64,000 nt of DNA from Arthrobacter sp. OAP107. Its GTDB lineage: Bacteria > Actinomycetota > Actinomycetes > Actinomycetales > Micrococcaceae. A program made the translations under genes and the position numbers. Positions 15,695 through 24,690 of this stretch are shown piece after piece. The notes beneath the pieces are model-generated. The model did no database searches and was not told where the DNA came from. It saw only the letters and a program-made list of their open reading frames with translations. The stretch covers positions 930,001 to 994,000 of the forward strand of contig NZ_JBEPOK010000001.1 in assembly GCF_040546765.1 (NCBI RefSeq). Direction: 5' to 3'. How positions within the stretch are numbered: position 1 is the stretch's first letter; the number at the start of each line of letters is the position of its first letter.

Positions 15695-16942
15695 ATGGCA
15701 CGCACGGCATTCAAACAGCACAACCTGGGCACCGTCGTCGGGTTCGAATTCATGCGCACCATCAAGAAGCGCGGGTTCATCATCGCCACCCTGGCCATCC
15801 CGGTGGTCTTCGCGATCATCTTTGCCCTGGTCTACGCCAGCAACTCGAGCACCTCGGCCAACGCCGACGCCCAGAAGAACTCGGCGCTGGCCTTCACGTA
15901 CACCGATGCCTCCGGGCTCATCCCCGCAGCGCTGGCCCAGGCCGTCGGCGGGACTCCGACGTCGGACCCTGCCGCCGCGCTGGAGGCTGTGAAGAACGGC
16001 CGCAGCGAGGCGTACTTCGCCTACCCGGCCGATCCCGCCACCCAGCCGGTCAAGGTCTACGGCGCGGACAAGGGCATGTTCGAGAACGGCAAGTATGAGG
16101 CCGTGGCCAAGCACCTGCTCACCACCGCGGCCCAGACCCGGGTAAATTCGCCGGAAGTCACCGCCGCCTTGAGCGGCGGAGTGAAGTTCGACGCCGAAAC
16201 GTACCGGGACGGCCGGGTTTCCGGAGGCATCGGTTCAGTCATACCGCCGCTGCTGTTTCTGGTCATTTTCTACGTCAGCATCATTTTGCTGTCCAACCAG
16301 ATGCTCAACAGCACGCTGGAGGAGAAGGAGAACCGGGTCACGGAGATGATCCTGACCACCCTGAACCCCACCACCCTGATCACCGGCAAGATCGTGTCCC
16401 TGTTCGCCGTCGGGCTCCTCCAGATAGCAGTGTTCCTCACGCCGATCGCCGTCGCCTACTTCCTCTTCCGCGACTCGGTGTCCCTGCCCGACCTCGACCT
16501 GTCCTCCCTGGTGTTCGAGCCCGTCCCGATGATCACCGGCGCGCTGCTGCTGCTGGGCGGGTTCACCCTGTTCACCGGCGTGCTCGTGGCCATCGGCGCC
16601 ATCATGCCCACGGCCAAGGAAGCCGGCACCATCTTCGGCCCCCTGATGGCCCTGATCTTCGTGCCCTTCTACGCCGTCAGCCTCATCGTCAGCGACCCCG
16701 AAGCCCTGATCGTGCAGGTCTTCACCTACTTCCCGCTCACCGCCCCGGTCACCGCACTGCTCCGCAACGGCTTCGGAACCCTAGGGCCCGTCGAATCTGC
16801 CATCGTTATCGCCGAGGTCTTCATCGCGGGGATCCTCGTCCTGCGCCTGGCCGTGCACCTGTTCCGCTACGGCTCCATCGAATACGGCCGCAAGCTCTCC
16901 ATCGCCGGGACGTTCCGCCGGAAGGAACTGACTGCCAAGTAG
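15695..16942 (+). CDS. ABC exporter membrane subunit, NatB-like (ABC-2 family)
   Basis: Membrane protein of 415 residues with one N-terminal helix (residues about 22-45), a long extracellular domain (to about residue 185) and then five or six helices. The conserved NSTLEEKENRVTEMILTTLNP segment after the second helix, LNPTTLITGKI and the C-terminal RYGSIEYGRKLS are typical of NatB/YhaP-type subunits. It starts 4 bp after the ATPase gene and should form the exporter with it. No linked regulator is obvious, so inducer and substrate are not known. Confidence 0.85.
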   Translation: MARTAFKQHNLGTVVGFEFMRTIKKRGFIIATLAIPVVFAIIFALVYASNSSTSANADAQKNSALAFTYTDASGLIPAALAQAVGGTPTSDPAAALEAVKNGRSEAYFAYPADPATQPVKVYGADKGMFENGKYEAVAKHLLTTAAQTRVNSPEVTAALSGGVKFDAETYRDGRVSGGIGSVIPPLLFLVIFYVSIILLSNQMLNSTLEEKENRVTEMILTTLNPTTLITGKIVSLFAVGLLQIAVFLTPIAVAYFLFRDSVSLPDLDLSSLVFEPVPMITGALLLLGGFTLFTGVLVAIGAIMPTAKEAGTIFGPLMALIFVPFYAVSLIVSDPEALIVQVFTYFPLTAPVTALLRNGFGTLGPVESAIVIAEVFIAGILVLRLAVHLFRYGSIEYGRKLSIAGTFRRKELTAK

Positions 16943-17179
16943 CCCAAGTCCTCTGCACGCCCCGTGAAACCGGGAACACAGCATCGCGTCACCCTGACCC
17001 CGATGCGGCCGAGGGCTGGGACAACGAGGGCGGACACGACCGCACTGCTTCGGCGGGACGGTCGTTTGCCGATGCCCTCCCACCAGTTGATCCGGTCCCG
17101 GGTCACTGAACCCCCAGCCACAGCCGTTCCACGTTCCCACGGGTCCGACGGTGCATCCCAAGAACGTTGGCAGAACGCC

Positions 17180-17623
17180 ATGACCACCACCCAAGCCCTT
17201 CCTCAGGTACGCGCCGATTCGCCGCTAAAACTCAGCGGGATCCTAGCCTCTGCATTACCGCATGACCTCGGCACAGCGCGCAGCTCCGCGCGTTACACCG
17301 TGCCCGTAGTCTTCTCCCGCCGGCCCGAGCCCAGGGAACTCGATCTGCTCCACGGCAGCAACGTCAGCCGACGTCTCGCCGAAGCCGGGTACAGCGACGT
17401 CGAACTCCGCGTCTCGGACCGCCGGCTCCTCATCACGAACACCAACCTCATGGATCTCAAGACAGGACTGGCCCACCTCCTCGGCGTCATCCTGGGCGAG
17501 GTCACCACCCAGGCGGCGCTGGAGCGCACCGAACGGGCAGAGGAACTGGACGCCCTGGGCCTGATCGAGGAACAGCGGCTCGAATCCATCCGCCGGGCCG
17601 CCGCCGAGATCCACTTCGACTGA
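17180..17623 (+). CDS. Hypothetical protein
   Basis: Protein of 147 residues with no signal peptide or membrane segment. A basic start is followed by strand-helix elements (YTVPVVFSRRPEPRELDLLHG, RRLAEAGYSDVELRVSDRRLLITNTNL) and a long charged helix at the C-terminus (TERAEELDALGLIEEQRLESIRRAAAEI), probably coiled coil. I do not recognise the family. The ATG at 17180 is chosen because the frame upstream of it (from 16964) reads like non-coding sequence rich in Arg and Pro. Confidence 0.6.
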   Translation: MTTTQALPQVRADSPLKLSGILASALPHDLGTARSSARYTVPVVFSRRPEPRELDLLHGSNVSRRLAEAGYSDVELRVSDRRLLITNTNLMDLKTGLAHLLGVILGEVTTQAALERTERAEELDALGLIEEQRLESIRRAAAEIHFD

Positions 17624-17685
17624 GCCCGGTTCCTTTCGGGCCGTAGGCCCGCCGTCCGGCTGATAACGTCAGGGGCGCCCCTGGG

Positions 17686-18591
17686 TCAGATAACGGCCAG
17701 GGCGCCCTTCGCGCTTTCCACCAGGACATGCGTGGCGGCCGGAAGATGCCTGACCTCGCCGTCAATCTGGCAAGGAACAGCATCCCGCGTGGTGAAGGCG
17801 TAGCTGCTGACGCTTGGCTGATTACCGAGTCCCAGCGTCACGGCCCGAAGAGTCATCAGGGCCATCTTCCAGCGCCCGGAGTGGGGGAGCGTCACAACCT
17901 CGAACAGGCCGTCGTCGGGGCCCACCGACTCGCTGACCGTCCCGTACTTGGCCATCCGCGAAATGTTGGCCAGGATCAGGCTGTCGAAGCGGGCGGTGGC
18001 CCCGTCGGCCCTGACCAGCTCGAACGGGCTCAAATGGGAGAGCGTACGGGCAACGGACATAAGTTCGAGGAATTTGCCCTTTCCGCCGCTCTCGATGCCG
18101 ATGGCCATCAGCGGCGTGAGCCCGAAACCTATGTAGGAGTGGGAGTAGTGGACCTGCGCCGGCTGTTCCGTCCCGAACGTAATGCGCAACAGGTCGATAT
18201 GCCGGACCCGGCCTTCCCGGACGGCTTCCGGCAGCGGTCGTGCGGGCATGCTGCGGTGGTGGTCATTGGCGTTACCTGCCGCGACGACGGTGCACACCGC
18301 GCTGCTGCCGGGAACGTCCATCGCCCCGTTGATAACCTCGTTGTACCCGCCGTCGCCGCTGACCGAAACAATGAGCGGGGACCCTGCCGCCGCCGCGGAC
18401 CGTGCAAGGTCCCGTGCGTGCCCGGCAAAGCCGGTGGGCAGCAACTCAACCTGCAGATCCGGTACTCCGGCCGCCAGATCCCGCTGCAGTTCGGCTATCC
18501 TGGCGGCCATGCCGGGCTTGCCGGGATTGAAGACCAGGACGGCACGGTCAAAACGGGTTGCGGGTGCCCGGTGGGGCCCACTCGCTGTCAT
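17686..18591 (-). CDS. Diacylglycerol kinase/sphingosine kinase-family lipid kinase
   Basis: Protein of 301 residues with the DAGK catalytic fold: LVFNPGKPG near the start, the nucleotide loop VSVSGDGGYNEVINGAMD (about residues 75-92) and the second motif VAAGNANDHHRS. Family members phosphorylate diacylglycerol or similar lipids at the membrane, in some species feeding phosphatidylglycerol or glycolipid recycling. The C-terminal half carries the expected beta-sandwich (DDGLFEVVTLPHSGRWK, IDGEVRHLPA). It is followed by a small gene at 18599 on the same strand, upstream of it. The lipid substrate is unknown. Confidence 0.85.
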   Translation of the reverse strand: MTASGPHRAPATRFDRAVLVFNPGKPGMAARIAELQRDLAAGVPDLQVELLPTGFAGHARDLARSAAAAGSPLIVSVSGDGGYNEVINGAMDVPGSSAVCTVVAAGNANDHHRSMPARPLPEAVREGRVRHIDLLRITFGTEQPAQVHYSHSYIGFGLTPLMAIGIESGGKGKFLELMSVARTLSHLSPFELVRADGATARFDSLILANISRMAKYGTVSESVGPDDGLFEVVTLPHSGRWKMALMTLRAVTLGLGNQPSVSSYAFTTRDAVPCQIDGEVRHLPAATHVLVESAKGALAVI

Positions 18592-18598
18592 GGGCCTT

Positions 18599-18841
18599 TC
18601 AGCCTCGTCGATCCACCAAGTCGTCCGCCACGCGGCGCAGGTCCTGGACCCAGCCGGTTGACCGGCTGGGGGCGCCCGAACTGGCTTCAAAGTTCGCAAG
18701 GGCTTCCGCTATGCGCTCCAGTGCGTCCGAGATATTGGCCTTGACCGCTGCATAGCCCTCCTCCGAGCGGGGGTCGGAGGAGACCGAAGACAGCAGTTCC
18801 GCTCCGGATTTGATGACCAGTGAGGCCTCGTACTCGTTCAC
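18599..18841 (-). CDS. Small helical hypothetical protein
   Basis: Protein of about 80 residues, acidic and mostly helical (VIKSGAELLSSVSSDPRSEEGYAAVKANISDALERIAEAL in outline). The GTG at 18841 is chosen because GAGG lies 7 bases upstream; a GTG at 18847 lies too close to it. The stop lies 7 bp before the lipid-kinase start, so the two are probably one operon. No function is recognised. Confidence 0.6.
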   Translation of the reverse strand: MNEYEASLVIKSGAELLSSVSSDPRSEEGYAAVKANISDALERIAEALANFEASSGAPSRSTGWVQDLRRVADDLVDRRG

Positions 18842-19453
18842 ACTCACACCTCGCGGCTTCCTCGGGTTGCGGGAACTGCCCGTCAGCACAACCATACATC
18901 TGCAGTTGCTGCCTCGCGGGTAGCCCGAAACAGGACGGCGCCTTACGTGAAGATGTCCGTCACGTACCTGCCGTGGGTGCGCTCCACCTCGTCCATCCAC
19001 CGAACGCGGGCATCAGGATCCGGTGCGCCTTCTGCCCGTTGCGTTCCTCGGTTTCTGCGCTTCTTGGTGCTTCTGGTTGCCGGGGGAAGGGGCGCGGGAG
19101 CCTGCTGTGGGCTGGGCTTGTACAGAATGCTCCCGACCGATGCCGGGGACTACGGCTTTTTTCTTGGTTGGTCTCGTGCATGAACCACCCTGCGCCGCAC
19201 GACCGGCCCCGGCCCTCACGACCGGCCCGGGGCGCGGCCGCGCATGAGGGTTAGGGCCGGTTTCGTTGGAGGCGCAGCGTGATTCCTCAGCGTCTGCTGA
19301 AGATTTCCGCAGTTAGGGATAGGTCCAGGTCAAGATTTTCCGAGCTTATCCACATATGGGGCCGTAACGGTTTCCGTGGCCTGCGCGCCATGCTCCCATA
19401 GTAGGGAGCCAAAGCATCCAACAGCATCTGGCGCCTTCTTGGGGGAGATCCAA
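18842..19453. other. 612-bp gap with no convincing gene
   Basis: No good gene was found here. The reverse strand between about 19030 and 18946 reads like the end of a protein (RVRWMDEVERTHGRYVTDIFT then stop) without a credible start, which may be a gene remnant. A single perfect DnaA box (TTATCCACA, 19346-19354) and a small hairpin (GCTCCC-6-GGGAGC, 19392-19409) lie in the leader of the peptidase gene. Confidence 0.5.
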
Positions 19454-21172
19454 TTGCCAAAGCATCTTGCACCTGCCGTTGTCCGGCGCACGCAGCAAAA
19501 CCTGCGTTCCGGCGTTAATCACAATGTTCTGAGCCGTGCCGTCCGGGTAGGCGCGGGCGCGGCTTTCCTGGCTGTCTACGCTTTTGGATTCCAGGGCGCT
19601 GCTCCAGTTCTCTCGTCCGGGCAGGCGCCTGCCGAGGTGGCCGGCGATATCGCCGTCAACATGCCCCTCGTATCCGCTGCCGTGGCCGAGGCTGCTCAGG
19701 GTTCCGTTTCCAGCGCCGGCGTTGCAAGCCTTAGGGGTTCAAGTACTAGCGCTTCAAACCCCAGCGCTTCAGGCACCGGCATTTCGAGTGCCGGTGCCGT
19801 CTCGGCCTCCGCGGACGCGTTCGTGTCCTACAGCCGCACGGCAGTCTTCACCGAAGCAAAGCCAGTGAACGAAAAACTCGATGTGGTTTCCACCAAGGTG
19901 CGCCGCCCCGCGGCCGGAAGCCTTATGGCGCCGCTGGAGGTCCTGGTTCCCACCTCGCACTTCGGGCTGCGGACAAGCCCCATCTCCGGCGCAGCAGGGG
20001 AGTTCCACTGGGGGCAGGACTTTGCGGCCGCCTGCGGAACCAACGTATTTGCAGCGGATGCCGGTGTGGTGCGGGCAGTGGGATGGCACCCGTGGGGTGG
20101 CGGCAACCGTGTGGAAATCGACCACGGCAACGGCCTGATCACCACCTATAACCACCTTGAGGGCATCGGTGTGAAGAAGGGCCAGTCGGTCCAGGTGGGG
20201 CAACTCATCGCCAAGGTCGGGACCACGGGCTCATCAACCGGATGCCACCTGCACTTTGAAACCATTTTGAACGGCAAACACACGGACCCGGACAATTGGA
20301 CGCTCCTGCGGCTCCGCCACTCGGGACCTGTTGCCAACATCAAGATGACCGACTACCGGAAGGCCGGCACCGCGACGGAAACGCCGAATTGGGCTGTTCC
20401 GGTAGAGGCCAGCGCCCAGCGGAGTGCCGTCAACGACGCGTCTGCTCATAGCGCTGCCTCGGTGAAGTCCGCTTCGACTGCCAAGGCGTCTGCTTCCGCA
20501 GCCAAGTCCAGGGGCAGGCGCGCTGCGGCTCCGGCGACGAAGGCGGCGGCGCCTAAAGTGGCCGCGCCGAAGGTGACCGCGCCCAGGCCGGCTCACCGGG
20601 CGCCCGCCACTAAGCCGGCCACTCCGGCTCCTGCCCCGAAGATCGCGCCTAAGCCGGCGACTCCGGCTCCAGTCACGCCGAAGCCCGCTCCAACGCCGGC
20701 CCGCACGCCCAAGCCGGCAACTCCGGCTCCGGTCACGCCGACGCCCGCTCCAACACCGGCCCGCACGCCCAAGCCGACAACGCCCGCTCCGACACCGGCT
20801 CCGGCACCGACCGTCACGCCAACTCCGGCAGCTACGCAGACTCCTGCACCGGCCGTCACGCCTGCTCCCGCAGCTACGCCGATGCCGGCTCCTTCGCCCA
20901 GCACCTCAGCGGCACCGAAGGTGGCCGCACCCAAGCCGGCAACGGCGGCTCCGGCTCCGGCTGCAGCACCGGCTCCCGCGGTAACCTCCGCTCCTTTGGC
21001 CATGCCGTCCTCGGCTCCGACTCCTTCAGCCAGTGCTGCCGCGACCTCCACACCGGCTCCCGTCCAGGCTCCGGCTCAGCAGCTCACCCGCAAGCAGGCA
21101 AAAGAAGCCGAGTCAGCAAGGAAATCGAAGGCAACCGCAGCAGCGGCTGCTACTGAGACGGCAGCTCCGTAG
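19454..21172 (+). CDS. Secreted M23 (LytM-type) peptidoglycan endopeptidase with long Ala/Pro/Thr tail
   Basis: Cell-wall hydrolase of about 572 residues. A basic N-terminus leads to a hydrophobic segment (GAGAAFLAVYAFGFQ, about residues 35-50) that should direct export. A Ser/Ala-rich linker follows, then the M23 domain (about residues 160-280) with its zinc ligands in HWGQDF and HLHFET. It should cut peptide crossbridges in peptidoglycan outside the cell. The last 200 residues are low-complexity TPAPxPTPAxTPKP-type repeats that could span the wall. The TTG start at 19454 is preferred because GGGGGAGA lies just upstream. It is not linked to other cell-wall genes here. Confidence 0.85.
   Translation: MPKHLAPAVVRRTQQNLRSGVNHNVLSRAVRVGAGAAFLAVYAFGFQGAAPVLSSGQAPAEVAGDIAVNMPLVSAAVAEAAQGSVSSAGVASLRGSSTSASNPSASGTGISSAGAVSASADAFVSYSRTAVFTEAKPVNEKLDVVSTKVRRPAAGSLMAPLEVLVPTSHFGLRTSPISGAAGEFHWGQDFAAACGTNVFAADAGVVRAVGWHPWGGGNRVEIDHGNGLITTYNHLEGIGVKKGQSVQVGQLIAKVGTTGSSTGCHLHFETILNGKHTDPDNWTLLRLRHSGPVANIKMTDYRKAGTATETPNWAVPVEASAQRSAVNDASAHSAASVKSASTAKASASAAKSRGRRAAAPATKAAAPKVAAPKVTAPRPAHRAPATKPATPAPAPKIAPKPATPAPVTPKPAPTPARTPKPATPAPVTPTPAPTPARTPKPTTPAPTPAPAPTVTPTPAATQTPAPAVTPAPAATPMPAPSPSTSAAPKVAAPKPATAAPAPAAAPAPAVTSAPLAMPSSAPTPSASAAATSTPAPVQAPAQQLTRKQAKEAESARKSKATAAAAATETAAP
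20573..21100 (+). repeat. Proline/alanine/threonine-rich repeat tract in the M23 peptidase
   Basis: An in-frame repeat region coding units such as TPAPVTPKPAPTPARTPKPA with imperfect copies. DNA copies of about 66 bp are recognisable between 20653 and 20790. It gives an extended, uncharged wall-spanning tail and is liable to copy-number change. Confidence 0.7.
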
Positions 21173-21181
21173 CGAGGGTTC

Positions 21182-21958
21182 CTAGTTGCCCGTCGGCAGG
21201 GTGAGGATTTCGGCGCCGTCATCCATGATGGCGATCGTGTGTTCGCTGTGGGCTGTCCGGCAGCCCGTCGCACTTCGGAGCGTCCAACCATCGGCATCGG
21301 TGACGAGCCGGGCCGTGTCCAACATGACCCACGGCTCCAGCGCCAGCATCAGGCCAGGGCGCAGCTTGAACCCCCGGCCCGGGCGTCCGGTGTTTGGAAC
21401 GTGCGGGTCCTGGTGCATTGTTGACCCGATGCCATGACCTCCGAACTCAGTGTTGATCGGGTATCCCGCCTCGCTGAGGACAGCGCCGATGGCATGGGAA
21501 ATATCGCCGATACGTGCACCGGGCCCGGCAGCGGCTATGCCGGCGCTCAATGCCCGTTCGGTCGCGTCGATCATCGCGACGCTTTCCGCGGGCTTTGATT
21601 CGCCCACGATGAAGCTTATGGCGGCGTCCGCAGCAACTCCGTCCTTGGAGACGGCGAGGTCGAGAGTCAGCAGATCGCCGTCGGCAAGCGCGTAGTCGCG
21701 AGGCAGTCCGTGGAGCACGGCGTCGTTGACGCCCGTGCAGATGTAATGCCCAAACGGCCCGCGTCCGAACGACGGCGCGTAGTCGACGTAGCAGGAATCG
21801 GCTCCGGCCCCCAGGATCATCGCCTGGGCCCACCGGTCGATCTCCAGCAGGTTCGTGCCCACGGCGCTGCGGCTCTTCAGCGTGTGCAGGATGTCCGCGA
21901 CCAGGGCGCCTGACACTTTTGCTCGGGCCAGCTCGGCGGGGTTCAGGATCTCGATCAA
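21182..21958 (-). CDS. map: Type I methionine aminopeptidase
   Basis: Metallopeptidase of 258 residues that removes the initiator methionine. The pita-bread metal ligands are visible: DLAVSKDGVAADAA (two Asp), GHGIGSTMHQDPHVPN (His), LALEPW (Glu) and HSEHT (Glu region); YICTGVNDAVLHGLP is the conserved substrate loop. The start is a TTG at 21958 with GAAGGA 7 bases upstream. It is divergent from an XRE-family regulator with a perfect inverted repeat between them, so this is probably a regulated second copy and not the housekeeping map of the ribosomal operon. Confidence 0.9.
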   Translation of the reverse strand: MIEILNPAELARAKVSGALVADILHTLKSRSAVGTNLLEIDRWAQAMILGAGADSCYVDYAPSFGRGPFGHYICTGVNDAVLHGLPRDYALADGDLLTLDLAVSKDGVAADAAISFIVGESKPAESVAMIDATERALSAGIAAAGPGARIGDISHAIGAVLSEAGYPINTEFGGHGIGSTMHQDPHVPNTGRPGRGFKLRPGLMLALEPWVMLDTARLVTDADGWTLRSATGCRTAHSEHTIAIMDDGAEILTLPTGN

Positions 21959-21988
21959 TGCAGCGTCCTTCTTCTGTGTCCAATAACT

Positions 21989-22012
21989 ATACCGGCCATA
22001 TTATCCCGGTAT
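21989..22012. promoter_or_regulatory. Operator-like inverted repeat between map and the XRE regulator
   Basis: ATACCGG, 10 bases (CCATATTATC), CCGGTAT: a perfect 7+10+7 inverted repeat in the 67-bp gap between the divergent genes. It overlaps the expected promoter elements of both genes and fits autoregulation by the XRE protein. Confidence 0.6.
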
Positions 22013-22025
22013 TAGAATTGGATCC

Positions 22026-22328
22026 ATGGTCAGGTTGCCCCTCACATCCGAAGAAGTCGAGCGCGGACAGCGTCTCGGCGCCCTGTTGCGCCGCGCCAGG
22101 GGAAGTCGCTCGATGCTCGAGACCGCGCTCGATGCCCGTGTCTCGCCGGAGACCCTTCGGAAGATCGAGTCGGGCCGCGTGGCGACCCCTGCTTTCCCGA
22201 CCATCGCGGCCATCGCCGCTGTCCTCGGCCTCTCCCTCGACGCGGTGTGGGCCGAGATGAACCAGGCGGAACAGGGTGTGGAGCCGGCTGGCTCTGGGCA
22301 CAACGCGGGGGAGCGGTTGGCTTCCTAA
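22026..22328 (+). CDS. XRE-family helix-turn-helix regulator
   Basis: DNA-binding protein of 100 residues. The HTH spans about residues 15-68 (LLRRARGSRSMLETALDARVSPETLRKIESGRV in outline, then PTIAAIAAVLGLSLDAVWAEM). It has no effector domain. A TAGAAT -10 box (22013-22018) ends 7 bases before the ATG, so the transcript is probably leaderless. The inverted repeat just upstream is the likely autoregulatory site and would also control the divergent methionine aminopeptidase gene. Confidence 0.85.
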   Translation: MVRLPLTSEEVERGQRLGALLRRARGSRSMLETALDARVSPETLRKIESGRVATPAFPTIAAIAAVLGLSLDAVWAEMNQAEQGVEPAGSGHNAGERLAS

Positions 22329-22393
22329 ACCGCAATCCGAGAAGCGTCGGGGAGGTAGCGAAGGGACGTGAGGAAGCGTGCGGGGGAGCGCGC

Positions 22394-23080
22394 CTACTGC
22401 GTGTCGGCGGGGACGTACGTGTTCACGGGCCGGCCGGTGGTGCCGTACTCGAGGTGCAGGGCCACACGGCTCTTGCGTTCGAGCTCGCTCAGGTAGCGCT
22501 GTGCGGTGGGCCGCGATATGCCGATGAGGTCCGAAACGTCCTGCGCGCCCAGGGGCCGGCCGGCCGCCACCACGGCGTCGAGCACCTTCTGCATGGTCGG
22601 CGGGAGGCGCCGCCCGGAACTGGGGGCCGCACCAGGGGAAGGAGCAGCCCTCCGCGACGCAAACAGGGCATCCACGTCCGTCTGCCCGGTGATCCGCCGG
22701 GACTCTGCGTCCGCGCGCCATTTCTGGTAGGCCCGCAGCTGCTCGGCGAGCTGTTCGAACCCGAACGGTTTCACCAGGTAGTAGACCGCCCCGCCGCGCA
22801 TCGCCGCCCGCACGGTTCCGACGTCACGCGCCGCGGTGATGATGATGACGTCCACGTCCTCGCCCGCCTCGCGCAGCGAGTGGAGGAGCGAGATGCCGTC
22901 CTCATCCGGCAGGTAGATGTCCAGGAGCAGGAGGTCGGGGCGGACCCTCGCGATCGCCGCGCGTGCCTCGGCAACGGTGTGTGCCTCACCGACGCACTCG
23001 TACCCCGGAACGCGCGCCACCTGGGCGGTATGCAGCCGCGCCACCCGGTAGTCGTCGTCGACAACCAGCACCCGGATCAT
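22394..23080 (-). CDS. Response regulator, CitB/DctR (DcuR) family
   Basis: Regulator of 228 residues. The receiver domain (residues 1-120) has the acidic pocket VVDDDY, the phospho-acceptor Asp in LLLLDIYLPDEDGI, the Thr of IIITAARD and the Lys in YLVKPFGF. The C-terminal winged HTH (GAQDVSDLIGISRPTAQRYLSEL) is the type found in CitB/DcuR proteins. The start overlaps the end of the sensor kinase gene by 4 bp (ATGA). Family members control uptake or use of citrate, C4-dicarboxylates or similar acids. The likely target is the ABC importer divergent from the kinase gene. Confidence 0.85.
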   Translation of the reverse strand: MIRVLVVDDDYRVARLHTAQVARVPGYECVGEAHTVAEARAAIARVRPDLLLLDIYLPDEDGISLLHSLREAGEDVDVIIITAARDVGTVRAAMRGGAVYYLVKPFGFEQLAEQLRAYQKWRADAESRRITGQTDVDALFASRRAAPSPGAAPSSGRRLPPTMQKVLDAVVAAGRPLGAQDVSDLIGISRPTAQRYLSELERKSRVALHLEYGTTGRPVNTYVPADTQ

Positions 23081-24690
23081 CCTTCTGCCCCGCCCTTCGG
23101 AATCCATACTTCGAAGCGTCCGCCCGGTCCGGCGAACACATCCATCGTGCCACCTGCGCGGCGCACAATCCGTGCCACGAGCGCCAGGCCGATGCCGCGC
23201 CGCAGCGCCGGGCCGCCGGCCTGGCCCGCCCGTTCGGTTTTCGTCGTAAAGCCGTCGCGTACGACGTCGTCCACTGCCTCCGCGGGTACGCCCGGACCGC
23301 TGTCGGTCACCGAGACGAAGACGCCGGACGAGTCGTCCAGCGTGAGCGTCACCTCGCGCTGGCCGGGCAGGCTGGAAACGGCGTCGACAGCGTTGTCCAG
23401 CAGGTTCCCCACAATGGTCAGGAGGTCCTGCGTCCCGAGCCCCGGTTCGCGGAGCCGTGAATCGTCGGAGACCGCCACGCTTACGTCCTGCTCCGCGGCC
23501 ACCGTGATCTTGGCATAGATGAGCGCCGCAAGCTCCGGCGGCTCGATCCGTGCGCGCAGTCCCTCGCCGAGGGAGCGCGAGGTGTCGGCGATGCCAGAGA
23601 TGAAGGTGCGCGCCTGCTCGATGTCGCCCAGATGCAGCAGGGCGCCCACCGTATGCAGCCGGTTGGCGTACTCATGTTCCTGCGCACGCAGGGCAGCCAT
23701 CAGCCCTTCGAGCGCCCGCAGGTCCCGCACCAGCGCCTCCACCTCGGTGCGGTCGCGCAGGGTCACCACCGCGCCCACGCTCCGGCCGCCCACGCTGACC
23801 GGCATGCGGTTGGCCACGAGCAGGGAGTCGTCCGTGATGATCGTCTGGTCCGCGCCGGGCACCTCGCCGGTGAGGACGTCGCGGAGCCGTCCCTCCGGGA
23901 TGACCTCCTCGATGGGCCGGTCCAGCGGAGTGTTCTCCAGCCGCAACAGGCGGCGGGCTTCCCCGTTGATCACGGTGACCCGGCCGCCGTCGTCAATCCC
24001 CACCATGCCCTCACGGATGCCGTGCAGCAGGGCCTCCCGCTCCTGCAGGAGCGACGCGATCTCCGAAGGCTCCAGCCCGAACGTGGCGCGCTTGATGGCC
24101 CGCGCCAGCAGGAACGAGCCTGCACCTCCGATCAGGAGGATGAGCACCGAGGACCCGCCGACGATGCCGGCGTCCCGTTCCAGCTCCACGCTCACGGTCG
24201 TCTCAAGGATGCCCACCGACACCTGCCCGACGACGTTCCCCGCCGCATCCAGGATCGGCGCCTTGGCATTGGCCGAGTCGCCCAGGCTGCCATGGTCGGT
24301 GCCCACGTGGCTCTGGCCGTCGAGCACTGCCACCGGCTCTTCGAGCCGCTTTCCGATGAGCGACGGCGTGGGGTGGGAGAAACGGATCCCGTCCCGGTCG
24401 GTGACCACCACGTAGTCCGTTTGTGCGCGGGTCCGCACCCGTTCGGCCACCCCCTGGATCTGGCCGCCCGGATCGCCGGCGGCCACGCCCGAGGCCACCT
24501 CCGGCATCTGGGCCACGGCCTCCGCGACGCCGAGGGCGCGCAGCCGGAACTGGTCATCGAGGACCTGGCCGGTGATGCGGTTGGTCACCAGTCCGCCCAG
24601 GCCCACCGTGACGACGATCAGTACGAGGGTCCACACGAGGATCTGCGACGCGAGCGGCCGGGCGCCCCACCATGCCCGTGGCCTGCTCAC
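23077..24690 (-). CDS. Sensor histidine kinase, CitA/DcuS-like
   Basis: Membrane sensor of 537 residues. Two membrane helices (about residues 16-38 and 178-200) flank an extracellular PASTA-free, PDC/PAS-type ligand domain (VVVTDRDGIRFSHPTPSLIGKRL is its typical core). A cytoplasmic PAS domain (MVGIDDGGRVTVINGEARRLL) precedes the phospho-acceptor His in EHEYANRLHTVGALLHLG. The ATPase domain has LLTIVGNLLDNAVDAV (N box), TDSGPGVP and RRGIGLALV (G boxes). It is co-transcribed with the response regulator and divergent from an ABC importer, whose substrate it may sense. Confidence 0.85.
   Translation of the reverse strand: MSRPRAWWGARPLASQILVWTLVLIVVTVGLGGLVTNRITGQVLDDQFRLRALGVAEAVAQMPEVASGVAAGDPGGQIQGVAERVRTRAQTDYVVVTDRDGIRFSHPTPSLIGKRLEEPVAVLDGQSHVGTDHGSLGDSANAKAPILDAAGNVVGQVSVGILETTVSVELERDAGIVGGSSVLILLIGGAGSFLLARAIKRATFGLEPSEIASLLQEREALLHGIREGMVGIDDGGRVTVINGEARRLLRLENTPLDRPIEEVIPEGRLRDVLTGEVPGADQTIITDDSLLVANRMPVSVGGRSVGAVVTLRDRTEVEALVRDLRALEGLMAALRAQEHEYANRLHTVGALLHLGDIEQARTFISGIADTSRSLGEGLRARIEPPELAALIYAKITVAAEQDVSVAVSDDSRLREPGLGTQDLLTIVGNLLDNAVDAVSSLPGQREVTLTLDDSSGVFVSVTDSGPGVPAEAVDDVVRDGFTTKTERAGQAGGPALRRGIGLALVARIVRRAGGTMDVFAGPGGRFEVWIPKGGAEG

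Noticed and set aside
19346..19354. Perfect DnaA box as a sign of an origin of replication
   Set aside because: Only one box is present, without a cluster, an AT-rich unwinding element or dnaA/dnaN genes.
19227..19453. A c-di-AMP (ydaO) riboswitch before the M23 peptidase
   Set aside because: Such leaders are common before wall-hydrolase genes, but the conserved motif segments were not found here.
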